A DNA stretch of 64,000 bases from positions 1 to 64,000 of the forward strand of contig DAOTVB010000248.1 of assembly GCA_034436755.1 (NCBI GenBank). The letters are read 5' to 3'. Every line of letters starts with the position of its first letter. Position 1 is the stretch's first letter. Both the position numbers and the translations under genes were made by a program. The notes below the pieces were generated by a model. It did not search any database, was not told where the DNA came from, and was given only the letters and a program-made list of their open reading frames with translations. Below, one piece after another: positions 14,987 to 23,793 of this stretch. Source of the stretch: CAKZQX01 sp034436755 (GTDB lineage Bacteria > Chloroflexota > Chloroflexia > Chloroflexales > Chloroflexaceae).

Positions 14987-15673
14987 ATGACACTATCGGA
15001 ACATAACCGGCGATTTCATCTGGTGCTGCTGGGATCGCCCGGCGCGGGAAAAAGCACTATCGCCGAGCGGTTGGTGCAGCATCTGCCGCTGACGCATATT
15101 GCTACTGGGCAGCGGTTGCGTGCGGAAGCGGAACGTGACACGCCGATGGGCCACAAGATCAAACCGCTGCTTGATCAGGGTCAACTGGTGCCCACCTCGT
15201 TGATAAATCAACTGGTGCGCGAGTGGCTGCAGGAAGTGCCGCCTGACCAGGGTTTCTTACTGGATGGTTATCCCCGTTCGCTGGAGCAGGCGCAGGTGCT
15301 CGACGACATGCTGACTGAACTACGGCGTCCGCTTGATCGGGTCATCAGTCTGGAACTGGGTCTCTCCGCCGCAATTGATCGATTATCGGGACGGCGGATC
15401 TGTGCGGGTATCGCCGACTCATTCACGCTACACATCAGCGATGCCGCCGCCGTTCAGCGCTGCCGGGAACAGGGTGGGCATCTGGTGCAGCGCGATGATG
15501 ATAAACCGGAGGTGATCGAGGAGCGCATGCGTATCTACACCGAGCAGACCCAGCCGCTACTTAATCACTATGCTCGCAGTGGACTGCTGCGCACTGTTGA
15601 TGCGCAACCAGCGCCCGCCGACATAACCGCAGCAATCCTGGATCTGCTCCAGGATGAGCGCCGGCATGGGTAG
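14987..15673 (+). CDS. Adenylate kinase-family nucleotide kinase
   Basis: A 228-residue P-loop kinase that transfers phosphate between ATP and a nucleoside monophosphate. The P-loop is GSPGAGKST (residues 16-24). The NMP-binding part has ATGQRLRAEAERDTPMG and LVPTSLINQLV, and the lid helix is LLDGYPRSLEQAQVLD. The lid (RRICAGIADSFTLH) keeps the first arginines but has no zinc cysteines and diverges from the canonical sequence. The true NMP substrate is therefore not certain. GGGAGAG lies six bases before the ATG. It may be cotranscribed with the upstream sugar nucleotidyltransferase. Confidence 0.85.
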   Translation: MTLSEHNRRFHLVLLGSPGAGKSTIAERLVQHLPLTHIATGQRLRAEAERDTPMGHKIKPLLDQGQLVPTSLINQLVREWLQEVPPDQGFLLDGYPRSLEQAQVLDDMLTELRRPLDRVISLELGLSAAIDRLSGRRICAGIADSFTLHISDAAAVQRCREQGGHLVQRDDDKPEVIEERMRIYTEQTQPLLNHYARSGLLRTVDAQPAPADITAAILDLLQDERRHG

Positions 15674-15744
15674 CATTGGTTAGCGGTTCGTAGTGGTGTT
15701 ACCTGGATTTTCGGGCATACTATTGATAGAACCTGTGCAATAAC

Positions 15745-15773
15745 TTGACAAAAACTGGAACTCTGCCTACAAT
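15745..15773 (+). promoter_or_regulatory. Consensus-like promoter of tpx
   Basis: TTGACA and TACAAT with a 17-base spacer, about 120 bases before the tpx start: one of the strongest sigma-70 promoters in the window. Confidence 0.8.
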
Positions 15774-15893
15774 CGCTCCCGTTCCCAGTCAAGGATTATA
15801 CAGGTGCAGATCGGCGCGTCGGCTTATGCGGCTGATCGACCTGTATCTGTACCGCATTGTGTCGATTTCCCCTGATAGACGAAAGGTGTAAGC

Positions 15894-16412
15894 ATGACTG
15901 TCGAACGTGAGGGTGGGTTTGATTTCCTTGGACCCAAAACCCTGGTCGGTCCTGAACTTAAAGTTGGCGATACTGCTCCGGACTTTACCCTGTTGAATGC
16001 CAAGTTAAAGCCGGTTAGCAAAGGCGATCTGACCGGGAAGCCAATGCTGATCAGCGTTGTCCCTTCCCTCGATACCAGTGTGTGTAACAAGCAGACCATG
16101 CGTTTTAACGAGGAAGCCTCCGCGTTAAGCGATAAGGCGCACTTCCTGACGGTCAGCGCCGACCTGCCCTTTGCCCAGGCGCGCTGGTGTGGCGCAAACG
16201 ATGCCAACACGATCCAGGTGCTCTCGGATCACCGCGATATGAGTTTTGGTGATGCGTATGGCACGCACATCAAGGAAGTACGGGTCGAGAGTCGCGCGGT
16301 GTTTGTGGTTGATGCAAACGGCGTTATTCAGTATGTTGAGTATGTGCCCCAGGCCGGGCAGGAACCGGACTATGACGCGGCACTCACGGCGTTGCGCAAG
16401 GTTACAGGTTAA
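15894..16412 (+). CDS. tpx: Thiol peroxidase (Tpx), atypical 2-Cys peroxiredoxin
   Basis: A 172-residue thioredoxin-fold enzyme that reduces hydrogen and organic peroxides with thioredoxin. The peroxidatic Cys64 lies in PSLDTSVCNKQT and the resolving Cys99 in ARWCGAND. The 35-residue spacing fits the Tpx family (Cys61/Cys95 in E. coli). The conserved SADLPFAQ and APDFTL segments are present. AAAGGTG precedes the ATG. It is a single-gene unit behind a strong promoter. Confidence 0.95.
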   Translation: MTVEREGGFDFLGPKTLVGPELKVGDTAPDFTLLNAKLKPVSKGDLTGKPMLISVVPSLDTSVCNKQTMRFNEEASALSDKAHFLTVSADLPFAQARWCGANDANTIQVLSDHRDMSFGDAYGTHIKEVRVESRAVFVVDANGVIQYVEYVPQAGQEPDYDAALTALRKVTG

Positions 16413-16449
16413 CGGTTAACGGTTAGGGGTTAACGGTTGTGAATTTTGA

Positions 16450-16598
16450 AAAATAGTCCGGATATGAATGACCGGGAATCCCGGCTTTAGCCGGTTGAAT
16501 GCCTGCCGGGGTTGCGGCATACTGATGGGAAAGCCTGATCCGGCTGAAGCCGGGACTCCTGAGCGGCGATATCTGGATGAAACATTCAACGTTCATAA
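16450..16598 (+). mobile_element. Element B copy 1: inverted-repeat intergenic element
   Basis: About 150 bp. TAGTCCGGATAT near the left end is mirrored by ATATCTGGA near the right. Further in, GGGAATCCCGGCTTTAGCCGG faces CCGGCTGAAGCCGGGACTCC, so the transcript would fold into a long hairpin with GC-rich sub-stems. An opposite-orientation copy lies at 21200-21345. It sits between the tpx and amidohydrolase genes and is flanked by short GGTTAACGGTTAAC reiterations. Confidence 0.75.
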
Positions 16599-16666
16599 CG
16601 GTTAACCGTCAGGGATTTAGAAAGTCTTACGAACCCGTAACCCCTAACCTGTACCCCTTATTCGTA

Positions 16667-16701
16667 CAGAAGCCTCCCCGTGTAGAACAGGGAGGCTTCT
16701 G
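16667..16701. terminator. Strong hairpin between tpx and the amidohydrolase gene
   Basis: CAGAAGCCTCCC (16667-16678) pairs perfectly with 16690-16701 around an 11-base loop. It has no T-run on either strand, so it would be a non-canonical terminator or a processing signal. Confidence 0.4.
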
Positions 16702-16809
16702 TGTGGTCGGCCTGCAAGTTCCGCACGATGATTCTGCCAGGTTCCCTGTAAATGTGATATAGTAGACGTGTCCGCTGTGGTAAAGAACTGAATCGGTTTC
16801 AGGAAATCC

Positions 16810-18135
16810 ATGTACGATCTGCTTATCCAGCAGCCCGCCCTGCTTCAACTTGACGGTCCCAATGCGCAAGTATTGCCCGCGCACGATATTGCAATTGCCG
16901 ATGGACGTATCGCGGCGATTGCGCCCGCGATTGACTCCGGTCTGGCGTGCGCGGTGATCGATGCCCAGGGCATGCTTGCCATTCCTGGTCTGATTAACAC
17001 GCATGCGCATACGGCGATGGCCCTCTTTCGCGGTATTGTCGAGGATGTTTCCCCGGCGGACTGGTTTAACCAGTATATCTGGCCGATGGAGGCCAATCTG
17101 ACCGCCGAGGATGTCTACTGGGGCGCGCTGTTGGGATTGGCCGAGATGATCGAAAGCGGTATCACCGCCGTGGCCGATCACTACTTCGCCATGGATGCGA
17201 TTGCGCGCGCCGTTGAGCAGGCCGGCGTACGTGGAAACCTGGCCTGGACGGTTTTTGGCGGCATGGAGGCAACCGAAGCACTCCAGCGGACAGTCACATT
17301 TGTCGAGCGCTGGAATGGTGCGGCGGGTGGGCGTATTACCACCTGGCTTGGTCCACATTCGCCCTACACCTGCACGCCCGATTTCCTGGCGCTGGTTGCG
17401 CAACAGGCGCAGGCGCTCAACGTCGGCATTCATATCCATGTTGCGGAAGAACCCGATCAGGTGCATGCAGCAGTGGCGCAGTATGGACGCACGCCGATCC
17501 AACTGCTGCACGAGAGTGGCCTGTTTGCGGTGCCGGCAATCGCGGCCCACGCAGCGCACCCGGAACCGGGTGATCTGGAACTGCTCCGGGCAGACGGAGT
17601 CGGGGTGGCCTGTTGTCCCAAAACTTCCATGAAATTAGGCATGGGCGTCGCGCCGGTAGTCCAGATGCGCCAGGCGGGGATTGCCGTGGGGTTGGGAACC
17701 GATGGCGCGGCCAGCAACAACAGTTGTGATATTCTCGAAACCGCCCGCCTGATTGCGCTGCTCCAGAAGCATACCCTGCGCGATCCGCAGGTGTTGCCGG
17801 TAGGCGAAGCGCTGGCCCTGGCGACGCGGGAAGGTGCGCGGGTGTTGGGAATGGCCGGCGTTGTGGGAGAATTGCAACCGGGCACTTGCGCCGATATTGC
17901 ACTCCTGCGCCTCGATCCGACGCATCTCTTCCCGCAGCACAACCTGGGGGCGAACCTGCTCTACAGCGCGCATGCCGGTGATGTTGATACCGTGCTGGTG
18001 GCCGGGCGTCCACTGATGCGTGCGCGGCAGCTTCTGACGATTGATAAGCCGCAGGTTATGCGCGAAGTTGCCACACGCATGGGTCGCCTGATCGAGCGTC
18101 ATCCGGAGCGGCGCATCCAGACCTACACGGTGTAA
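16810..18135 (+). CDS. mtaD: Amidohydrolase, S-adenosylhomocysteine/5'-methylthioadenosine deaminase type
   Basis: A 441-residue metal-dependent hydrolase. The TIM-barrel metal ligands are all visible: His65/His67 in NTHAHTAMALFRG, His208 in HIHVAEE, His247 in AHAAHPEPGD and Asp298 in GTDGAASNN. These motifs and the length match MtaD/SAH deaminase, which deaminates adenosyl by-products of methylation and polyamine synthesis. Related chlorohydrolases and guanine deaminases share the fold, so the exact substrate is inferred. A TATAGT hexamer at about 16756 may be the -10 element. Confidence 0.85.
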   Translation: MYDLLIQQPALLQLDGPNAQVLPAHDIAIADGRIAAIAPAIDSGLACAVIDAQGMLAIPGLINTHAHTAMALFRGIVEDVSPADWFNQYIWPMEANLTAEDVYWGALLGLAEMIESGITAVADHYFAMDAIARAVEQAGVRGNLAWTVFGGMEATEALQRTVTFVERWNGAAGGRITTWLGPHSPYTCTPDFLALVAQQAQALNVGIHIHVAEEPDQVHAAVAQYGRTPIQLLHESGLFAVPAIAAHAAHPEPGDLELLRADGVGVACCPKTSMKLGMGVAPVVQMRQAGIAVGLGTDGAASNNSCDILETARLIALLQKHTLRDPQVLPVGEALALATREGARVLGMAGVVGELQPGTCADIALLRLDPTHLFPQHNLGANLLYSAHAGDVDTVLVAGRPLMRARQLLTIDKPQVMREVATRMGRLIERHPERRIQTYTV

Positions 18136-18153
18136 AGAACAACATGCATGCTG

Positions 18154-18342
18154 TCACCCGTCGCGAGTCCAGTGCGACAGTGCAAATTGGACCAGAAAGA
18201 GCGCAACGCCCGCCGCGACGAGTGCCAGCAAATGTTCGACAATGCCCACATCATTGAAGAAGAACTTCAGCATCAGGACCAGCACCCCGATGGTGCAACC
18301 GATAATTATTGCTTCAATCCATCTTTGCCGCACGCCTACCAA
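18154..18342 (-). CDS. Small two-helix membrane protein
   Basis: A 62-residue protein with two hydrophobic stretches (EAIIIGCTIGVLVLML and LLALVAAGVALFLVQFAL) separated by a short polar turn. The likely start is TTG, with a weak AGGA upstream; no ATG is available in frame. It follows 19 bases after another small membrane protein on the same strand, suggesting a two-gene unit. I do not recognise the family. Confidence 0.45.
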   Translation of the reverse strand: MVGVRQRWIEAIIIGCTIGVLVLMLKFFFNDVGIVEHLLALVAAGVALFLVQFALSHWTRDG

Positions 18343-18361
18343 CTTTCATTATTCCTACACA

Positions 18362-18559
18362 TCACTGCTCTTCCTTTCCAACATCGTGCCCCTGGCTCAG
18401 GCTGTAATTCCCGGTGTCACGATAAGCAGGTTTGCGTGCTTCATTCACAATAACGCCAAGTTGCACCAGCAGGAGAAAGAAGCCCCAGCCAAGCAGACCC
18501 AGCAGCACAAGACCGGCAATGGCGATCAAGAGCAGTGTTCCAACGCCTAAGTTGATCAT
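18362..18559 (-). CDS. Small single-helix membrane protein
   Basis: A 65-residue protein with a long hydrophobic N-terminal segment (LLLIAIAGLVLLGLLGWGFF, residues about 9-33) and a polar tail rich in Tyr, Gln and charged residues. AAGGGAG lies seven bases before the ATG, which supports translation. The function is unknown. It pairs with the small membrane protein immediately downstream. Confidence 0.5.
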   Translation of the reverse strand: MINLGVGTLLLIAIAGLVLLGLLGWGFFLLLVQLGVIVNEARKPAYRDTGNYSLSQGHDVGKEEQ

Positions 18560-18570
18560 GGGGAAACTCC

Positions 18571-18757
18571 CTTCACTATATACAAACGCAGGTTCAGGCC
18601 GAAACGTTGCGCACGTCGGCGAATTTCTTCCAGAGAAACGACGATGTGTCGCCTGGCCTGCGGAGGGTCAGGCGACGCTTTGCTGGTCATCTGTGCGGAA
18701 AATGCCTTCACTCTATACCAACGCAGATTTACGCCGAATTGTTGCGCACACCGGTCG
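18571..18757. repeat. Direct duplication of about 52 bp
   Basis: 18571-18622 and 18706-18757 share CTTCACT, TATAC, AACGCAG, CGCCGAA and GTTGCGCAC in the same order, at roughly 75-80% identity by eye. The second copy overlaps the last codons of the methyltransferase gene. The first lies in the gap before the small membrane protein, so the duplication may have copied the gene's 3' end outward. Confidence 0.55.
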
Positions 18758-19604
18758 ACTCCCACCAGACAAAGGCCGATGCGCGGGTTTTTCCCGGAAA
18801 CGAGAGGCTGCCATCCGCATGCTGCACCAGCAGTTCAGCGATTGCGGCCCGCAGCGCCGTGTCGCGCTCTGGATCAGGAGCAACCCGCAGCCGCCGCCGA
18901 ATGTCGTTCAGGGCCTCATCAGCATCGACAAACGTCAATTGCTGGCCTATCGGCAGCAGTTCCATACTTGCCGGCAGGCCAAGCTGATGCAAAACATTAA
19001 GGGTTTCGAGCGCAGTCGGCAACAGGAGGCGCGCCTGCCCGTGAAACCGCTCCCAGAACGGCGAAAAGAGTTCATTCAGGTGGCGCGTCATCAGAAACAG
19101 GTAACAGGCCCGCCCGGCGGCCGCGTCTATGGCCTGCAGAAATGGCCCGATCTCGCGCACGCCGTAGACTACATGCGCCGACAGCGCAACATCGGCGTGA
19201 GGTAGGGTTGCCGGGGGCCAGGTTGCGGGGAGCACTTCGACATTGTTCAGTCCTTCGGCGGCGATATACTGTTCCAGTTGCGCCCGCATCGCCGGCGAGG
19301 GCTCTACCGCGATGACCCGCGCCACCGTCCGCGCCAGGATCGGTACATAGCGCCCGGTGCCTGCGCCAATATCCAGCACAGTATCTTCCGGCCGCAGGTG
19401 TGGCAGCAGTCGCTGCATCGATACGTCAGGTTGGGGGGTGCGCTGGACAACCGTAGCATACTGCTGCGCCCGGGGTGCCCAGCAGTCAGCCTGTTGAGAA
19501 AAAGCCGCTTCCGTCACCGCCTCCGCCTGGGTCCGCTCGGCATCATACATCCGTCGCCATACGTCAAGCCAGTCATAACCGCCCGCTCCCACTGATTGTT
19601 GCAC
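18729..19604 (-). CDS. Class I SAM-dependent methyltransferase
   Basis: A 291-residue protein. Motif I, VLDIGAGTGRYVPIL (residues about 77-91), binds S-adenosylmethionine, and the acidic end of the second strand is VIAVEPSPAM. The later segment VALSAHVVYGVREIGPFLQA matches the region before strand 5. The substrate cannot be told; the fold is shared by small-molecule, quinone and RNA methylases. The start is GTG with AGGAGG nine bases upstream. Its last codons overlap a short direct duplication. Confidence 0.8.
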   Translation of the reverse strand: MQQSVGAGGYDWLDVWRRMYDAERTQAEAVTEAAFSQQADCWAPRAQQYATVVQRTPQPDVSMQRLLPHLRPEDTVLDIGAGTGRYVPILARTVARVIAVEPSPAMRAQLEQYIAAEGLNNVEVLPATWPPATLPHADVALSAHVVYGVREIGPFLQAIDAAAGRACYLFLMTRHLNELFSPFWERFHGQARLLLPTALETLNVLHQLGLPASMELLPIGQQLTFVDADEALNDIRRRLRVAPDPERDTALRAAIAELLVQHADGSLSFPGKTRASAFVWWESTGVRNNSA

Positions 19605-19724
19605 GTCACGCTCCCTCCTGCTGCCATAGTGCCACAGATGCCTATGGTATAATACCTCACGAACTGATACATCACAATGATACGGTTTAGCTACGGGTCA
19701 AGCATATATACCGGAAGATAATGT

Positions 19725-20639
19725 ATGAGTCACTTCGGTGAACGGTTGCGCCAGACACGAGAGAGCCAGGGACTTTCGCTGGCGCAGGCCGCCGTTGAAA
19801 CACGGATTCTGCAACAATGGCTCATTGCCCTTGAAGAGGGAGCGTTTGAACGCCTCCCGAATGATGTTGTGGCTCGTGGATTTATTCGCAACTATGCGCA
19901 GTATCTCGGTTTACCCACCGATGAGTTGATCGAGTTGTATCGGCGGGAACGTGGAGGGAGCGAGCCGATTCAGGTGGTTCCGACTGCCCACGCGCCGCGA
20001 TCACGGTCCTACGTGTTGCCGAGCTTCTTTGTGGTTTTCTTTGTGACCATGGTCCTGGTGGGATTGACCTACTTTACGTTGAGTGCCGTTGGGCGGGTTG
20101 GCAACCGCGCCACGCCGGATGTAGCGATGATGACAACCCCAACTGCACCGACGCCGACATCGCTAGGGGGTGCGTCGCGCAGTCCCACACCTGGCGCAAC
20201 CAGTGTCGGTGCGGCTGATCCAACTAATCCAACCGGTGCCGGCGGGGAACCGCTGCAACCGGCCGTAACACCAACATCTGCTTCATCAAACGCAGCGTCA
20301 GAACCAACTGCGGCAACGGGTGGGGCAAATGCTCCGCCGACAACAACACCAACCTCCGCGCCCAGTCCCACCCTCGCTGCGCCGATCGTGGTCGAGGTTA
20401 GTATTGAGCCCGGGTCAGGGGAGTCGTGGCTGCGCGTGCAGACCGATGGCACAACTGCCTATGAACAGATTATGCAGAGTGGCGAACGCGAAGTCTTTCA
20501 GGCCAATCGGCAGGTCTTTATTCGCGCGGGCAACCCGGCGGTAGTCCAGGTTACAGTCAATGGACGCCAGCGCGGAACGCTTGGGAGTACACCCGGCGTG
20601 CCGGTCAACTGGTACTGGCCGCCGCAATCATCACCGTAA
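19725..20639 (+). CDS. rodZ: RodZ-like cytoskeletal helix-turn-helix membrane protein
   Basis: A 304-residue protein. Residues 1-75 are a cytoplasmic helix-turn-helix domain (GERLRQTRESQGLSLAQAA, then GFIRNYAQYLGL). A single membrane helix lies near residues 98-122 (SFFVVFFVTMVLVGLTYF). A Pro/Thr/Ser/Ala-rich linker follows to about residue 215, then the C-terminal DUF4115 domain (SGESWLRVQTDGTTAYEQIM). RodZ links MreB filaments to the envelope in cell-shape control. A TATAAT element at about 19646 lies 80 bases upstream, and GGAAG precedes the ATG. yajQ follows within 45 bases. Confidence 0.85.
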   Translation: MSHFGERLRQTRESQGLSLAQAAVETRILQQWLIALEEGAFERLPNDVVARGFIRNYAQYLGLPTDELIELYRRERGGSEPIQVVPTAHAPRSRSYVLPSFFVVFFVTMVLVGLTYFTLSAVGRVGNRATPDVAMMTTPTAPTPTSLGGASRSPTPGATSVGAADPTNPTGAGGEPLQPAVTPTSASSNAASEPTAATGGANAPPTTTPTSAPSPTLAAPIVVEVSIEPGSGESWLRVQTDGTTAYEQIMQSGEREVFQANRQVFIRAGNPAVVQVTVNGRQRGTLGSTPGVPVNWYWPPQSSP

Positions 20640-20684
20640 ACTCTTTCGCGTTACTCCGCTTCTTTAGTCAGAGGAGGAATGACT

Positions 20685-21182
20685 ATGGCAGCCGAGAGTA
20701 CTTTTGATGTCGTCTCAGAGTTTGATCGTCAGGAACTGGACAATGCGGTCGATCAGACGAATCGTGAGGTGCGTACACGCTATGACTTGAAGGATAGCAA
20801 GTCAACAATTGAGGTGGCTGAGAATGAGATTGTGATCACCAGTGATAGCGAAATGCATCTCAGCAGTGTACGTGATGTGCTGGAGACGAAAGCGCTGCGC
20901 CGGAATCTCTCGCTCAAGATTTTTGATTATGGGCCGGTTGAGGAGATCAGCGGGGCGCGGGTGCGTCAGGTTGTGACGCTCCAACAGGGACTGAGTACCG
21001 AACTGGCGAAGAAGCTTCAGAAGCAGATCCGTTCCGAGTTTCCGAAGGTGCAGCCCCGCATCCAGGGTGATTCCCTGCGCGTGGGCAGCAAGAACAAGGA
21101 TGAACTGCAACAGGTTATCCAGTTCTTGCGCGAACAGATGGACGAGTTTCCGGTTCCATTACAGTTTACAAATTATCGTTAA
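20685..21182 (+). CDS. yajQ: YajQ-family nucleotide-binding protein
   Basis: A 165-residue UPF0234/YajQ protein with the characteristic start FDVVSEFDRQELDNAVDQ and the later KDSKSTIEV, ELAKKLQKQI and RVGSKNKDELQQVI segments forming two ferredoxin-like folds. Family members bind nucleotides, including cyclic di-GMP in some species; the role here is inferred only from homology. AGGAGG ends one base before an ATG at 20679 but seven bases before the ATG at 20685, so the second ATG is chosen. It is probably cotranscribed with rodZ. Confidence 0.92.
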   Translation: MAAESTFDVVSEFDRQELDNAVDQTNREVRTRYDLKDSKSTIEVAENEIVITSDSEMHLSSVRDVLETKALRRNLSLKIFDYGPVEEISGARVRQVVTLQQGLSTELAKKLQKQIRSEFPKVQPRIQGDSLRVGSKNKDELQQVIQFLREQMDEFPVPLQFTNYR

Positions 21183-21199
21183 GCCGTTCAACAGCGCTA

Positions 21200-21345
21200 A
21201 TGAACGTTGAAATGTTAGTCCGGACATCACTGATCGGGAGTCCCGGCTTCAGCCGGTCCAGGCTTTCCCTTCAGTATGCCACAGCCCCGGCAGGCATCCA
21301 ACCGGCTAAAGCCGGGACTCCTGGGTCGCATATCAGGACTATTTT
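21200..21345 (-). mobile_element. Element B copy 2, inverted relative to copy 1
   Basis: The reverse complement aligns along its whole length with 16450-16598: AATAGTCC at one end, GGCTTTAGCCGGTTG, GATGCCTGCCGGGG, GCATACTGA, GGGAAAGCCTG, GGCTGAAGCCGGGACTCC, and the TTCAACGTTCAT border at the other. Most differences are single bases. No coding sequence is present. It lies between yajQ and rimO. Confidence 0.75.
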
Positions 21346-21516
21346 TTTAAACTTCGTAAGCGCGTTAATACAATTTATTCCAGAACGTACCTGGTCTTTG
21401 CACTGCGGGGTGCGATGTGTCGTCAGGATATGCTCACGCCACCTGCCACACCTATCCGCCTGGATTGGGACACTCCCCTGACTACGTACGTTCCGGATTG
21501 GTAGAATCATTACTTC

Positions 21517-22920
21517 ATGAAATATCACATTATTACGCTTGGCTGTCCCAAAAACAATGTGGACAGCGAAGGCATGGACGGTATTCTGAGTGCGCAGGGG
21601 CACACGCCGGTGGCCGAGTTTGCCGCCGCCGATGTCGTGATTGTCAACACCTGCAGCTTTATCGCCGCCGCGCGCGACGAGACGCTGGAGGTGCTCCGCA
21701 CGCTGGGAGGGGCGAAAACTGCCGGGCAGCGCTTAATTGCGGCCGGCTGTATGGCCGAGAGTCACGGCGATCTGGTGCAGGCGGTCCCTGGCGTGGACGC
21801 AACCCTGAGCACGCGCCACTGGATGCGCATTGGCGAACTGGTTGGGGGCGCGGTTGCGCAGGCTGTGCCGGCAGGTCAGCCAGAGCGCAACATCCCGCTG
21901 CTGGATCTGCAGCCGGTTGCCGGCAATGGGAATGCGGTGCAGGTGCCGGAGCAACCTTTTCCGGATCGTGAGGGGTATGCCGACTGGCGAACCGCGCCCA
22001 TCCGCCGGAAGCAGCAAGGACCGTCGGCCTATCTCAAGATTTCGGATGGCTGCAATCTGCGCTGTGCCTTCTGCACGATTCCCTCGTTCAAGGGGGATAT
22101 GCGCTCCAAGGCGGTTGGTGCGGTGCTGGGTGAGGCGCAGGAACTGGCCGCGCAGGGCGTTCACGAGATTATCCTGATAGCGCAGCATCTCACCGACTAT
22201 GGGCGCGACCTGGGGATGCGGGATGGGCTGGCAACGCTGCTCGAGGAGTTATGCGGTGTGCTACCGTCCAACACCTGGCTGCGGTTGATGTATGCCTACC
22301 CGCACGGCATCTCGCCCCGCCTGATCGAGGTGATGGCGCGGCATCCGCAGATCTGCGCCTATCTCGATATGCCGTTGCAGCATGCCCATCCGGATACGCT
22401 GCGGCGCATGCGGCGTCCGCCGGATACCGAACGGACAAAGGCAACCATCAGGGCGTTGCGGGAAGCCATGCCGGATATTGCGCTCCGCTCGACCTTTATT
22501 GTCGGGTTTCCGGGGGAGACGAACCGCGAGTTTCGGGCACTACTGGCATTTCTGGAAGAAGTTCAGTTTGATCGGGTCGGCGCGTTCCAATACTCGCAGG
22601 AGCCGGGCACACCGGCCGCTACCCTGCCGGGCCAGGTTGCCCCCCGGATTATCGAGCGCCGCTGGCACGAGCTTATGCAACTGCAACAGGAGATCTCCCT
22701 GGCGCAGAATCAGCGGTGGCAGGATCGCACGCTTGATGTCATCGTTGAGGGTGAGGGTGTCACCGATGATGGTCAGGTGCTGTTGGTTGGGCGTTCGTTC
22801 CGGGATGCGCCGGAGGTTGATGGACAGGTATTTGTCTGGGGTGATGCGCCGGTTGGTGCGCGGATTCAGGCCCATATTCTGCACGCTGCCGAATATGACC
22901 TGTGGGGCGAGATGCGGTAA
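21517..22920 (+). CDS. rimO: Ribosomal protein S12 methylthiotransferase RimO
   Basis: A 467-residue radical-SAM enzyme that adds a methylthio group to an aspartate of ribosomal protein S12. The N-terminal UPF0004 domain supplies Cys10, Cys46 and Cys78 for one iron-sulfur cluster. The radical-SAM motif CNLRCAFC (Cys179, 183, 186) binds the other. A C-terminal TRAM domain spans about residues 400-465. LGCPKNNVDSE and YAYPHGI favour RimO over its tRNA-modifying relative MiaB. The gene stands alone downstream of element B copy 2. Confidence 0.92.
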   Translation: MKYHIITLGCPKNNVDSEGMDGILSAQGHTPVAEFAAADVVIVNTCSFIAAARDETLEVLRTLGGAKTAGQRLIAAGCMAESHGDLVQAVPGVDATLSTRHWMRIGELVGGAVAQAVPAGQPERNIPLLDLQPVAGNGNAVQVPEQPFPDREGYADWRTAPIRRKQQGPSAYLKISDGCNLRCAFCTIPSFKGDMRSKAVGAVLGEAQELAAQGVHEIILIAQHLTDYGRDLGMRDGLATLLEELCGVLPSNTWLRLMYAYPHGISPRLIEVMARHPQICAYLDMPLQHAHPDTLRRMRRPPDTERTKATIRALREAMPDIALRSTFIVGFPGETNREFRALLAFLEEVQFDRVGAFQYSQEPGTPAATLPGQVAPRIIERRWHELMQLQQEISLAQNQRWQDRTLDVIVEGEGVTDDGQVLLVGRSFRDAPEVDGQVFVWGDAPVGARIQAHILHAAEYDLWGEMR

Positions 22921-22968
22921 AACCGGATGACATGGCCCGGCTTCCTGGAGCAAAACCGGCGAAAGCGA

Positions 22969-23044
22969 GAACGATAAACGATGAAGGACAACCAATGACA
23001 TACCAGCAGCACGACCAGAACCGCACATTCACCGTTTATCGTTC
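22969..23044. repeat. 12-bp inverted repeat between convergent rimO and blaI-type genes
   Basis: GAACGATAAACG (22969-22980) is the exact reverse complement of 23033-23044, with a loop of 52 bases. It has no T-run. It could act in bidirectional termination, but this is weak evidence. Confidence 0.4.
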
Positions 23045-23144
23045 ACGTTGCTCACGTTGCCAGGTGGGTGCGGAAGCGCGGGCCATGTGCCGGTATCGGC
23101 AGCGACAGGCCCGGTTAGCCCGCCTCCTCACCCCCTTGATCTCT

Positions 23145-23564
23145 TCACTTGGCGACACGCGCCTGGATTGCCTTCTGGAGGCGGCGCAGTTCATCCGGAT
23201 TGTTCTTCGCCAGGTAATCGATCATATAATCAACCGCCGTGTCACTGTAGTCGTCCAGCAGGCCGTCAAGCACCTGATGCACAACCATGGTTACGAACTC
23301 CTCCTCCGTAATGGCAGGAGTGTACACATAGGCCAGACCTTCGCGGTGGCGATTCAACACACCTTTTTCGGCCAGGCGGCTCATCGTGGTCATAACAGTC
23401 GTATAGGCAATCTCACGTTGCTGTGAGAGGCGGCGATGAACCTTTTTGACAGTGCTGCGTTCTTCTTGCCACAGCAGTTGCATAATTTCGGTTTCAAGGG
23501 GGCCAAGTACTTTCACCAGACCGTCCTTGGATGGACTAAAACGGAATCGCATATTCAGCGGCAT
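23145..23564 (-). CDS. BlaI/MecI/CopY-family repressor
   Basis: A 139-residue regulator. The winged helix is visible in LGPLETEIMQLLWQEERSTV, VHRRLSQQREIAYTTVMTTM (recognition helix) and RLAEKGVLNRHREGLAYVY. The C-terminal helices (about 80-139) form the dimer. Classical members repress beta-lactamase genes and are cut by a BlaR-type membrane protease, but no BlaR or beta-lactamase gene is nearby. Many Chloroflexota homologues are orphans. AGGAG precedes the ATG by nine bases. A palindrome upstream may be an operator. Confidence 0.88.
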   Translation of the reverse strand: MPLNMRFRFSPSKDGLVKVLGPLETEIMQLLWQEERSTVKKVHRRLSQQREIAYTTVMTTMSRLAEKGVLNRHREGLAYVYTPAITEEEFVTMVVHQVLDGLLDDYSDTAVDYMIDYLAKNNPDELRRLQKAIQARVAK

Positions 23565-23631
23565 GAGAGTGAACTCCTTTCGGATGGCGACGTTGTAGGT
23601 CGATACGTACCAGTGCTGCGTGCTTATGCGC

Positions 23632-23641
23632 TAGTGTACTA
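23632..23641. promoter_or_regulatory. Candidate BlaI-type operator half
   Basis: TAGTGTACTA is a perfect 10-bp palindrome about 70 bases upstream of the repressor start. A second dyad, ACTAC with GTAGT eleven bases later, lies near 23703-23723 towards the divergent polyprenyl synthase gene. BlaI-type operators contain TACA/TGTA halves, so both are plausible but unproven. Confidence 0.3.
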
Positions 23642-23793
23642 ATCGACTTCGCAAGCGACAATAGTTTTTGATTACTGACGGGTTACAGTAGACAAAATGC
23701 TTACTACTACAATAACCCGTAGTGATGCGCTAAATCGTCTCTATTTCATGCTGGAATGAACGTGAGTCGTAAGGATTTTTACATTACAAAACT

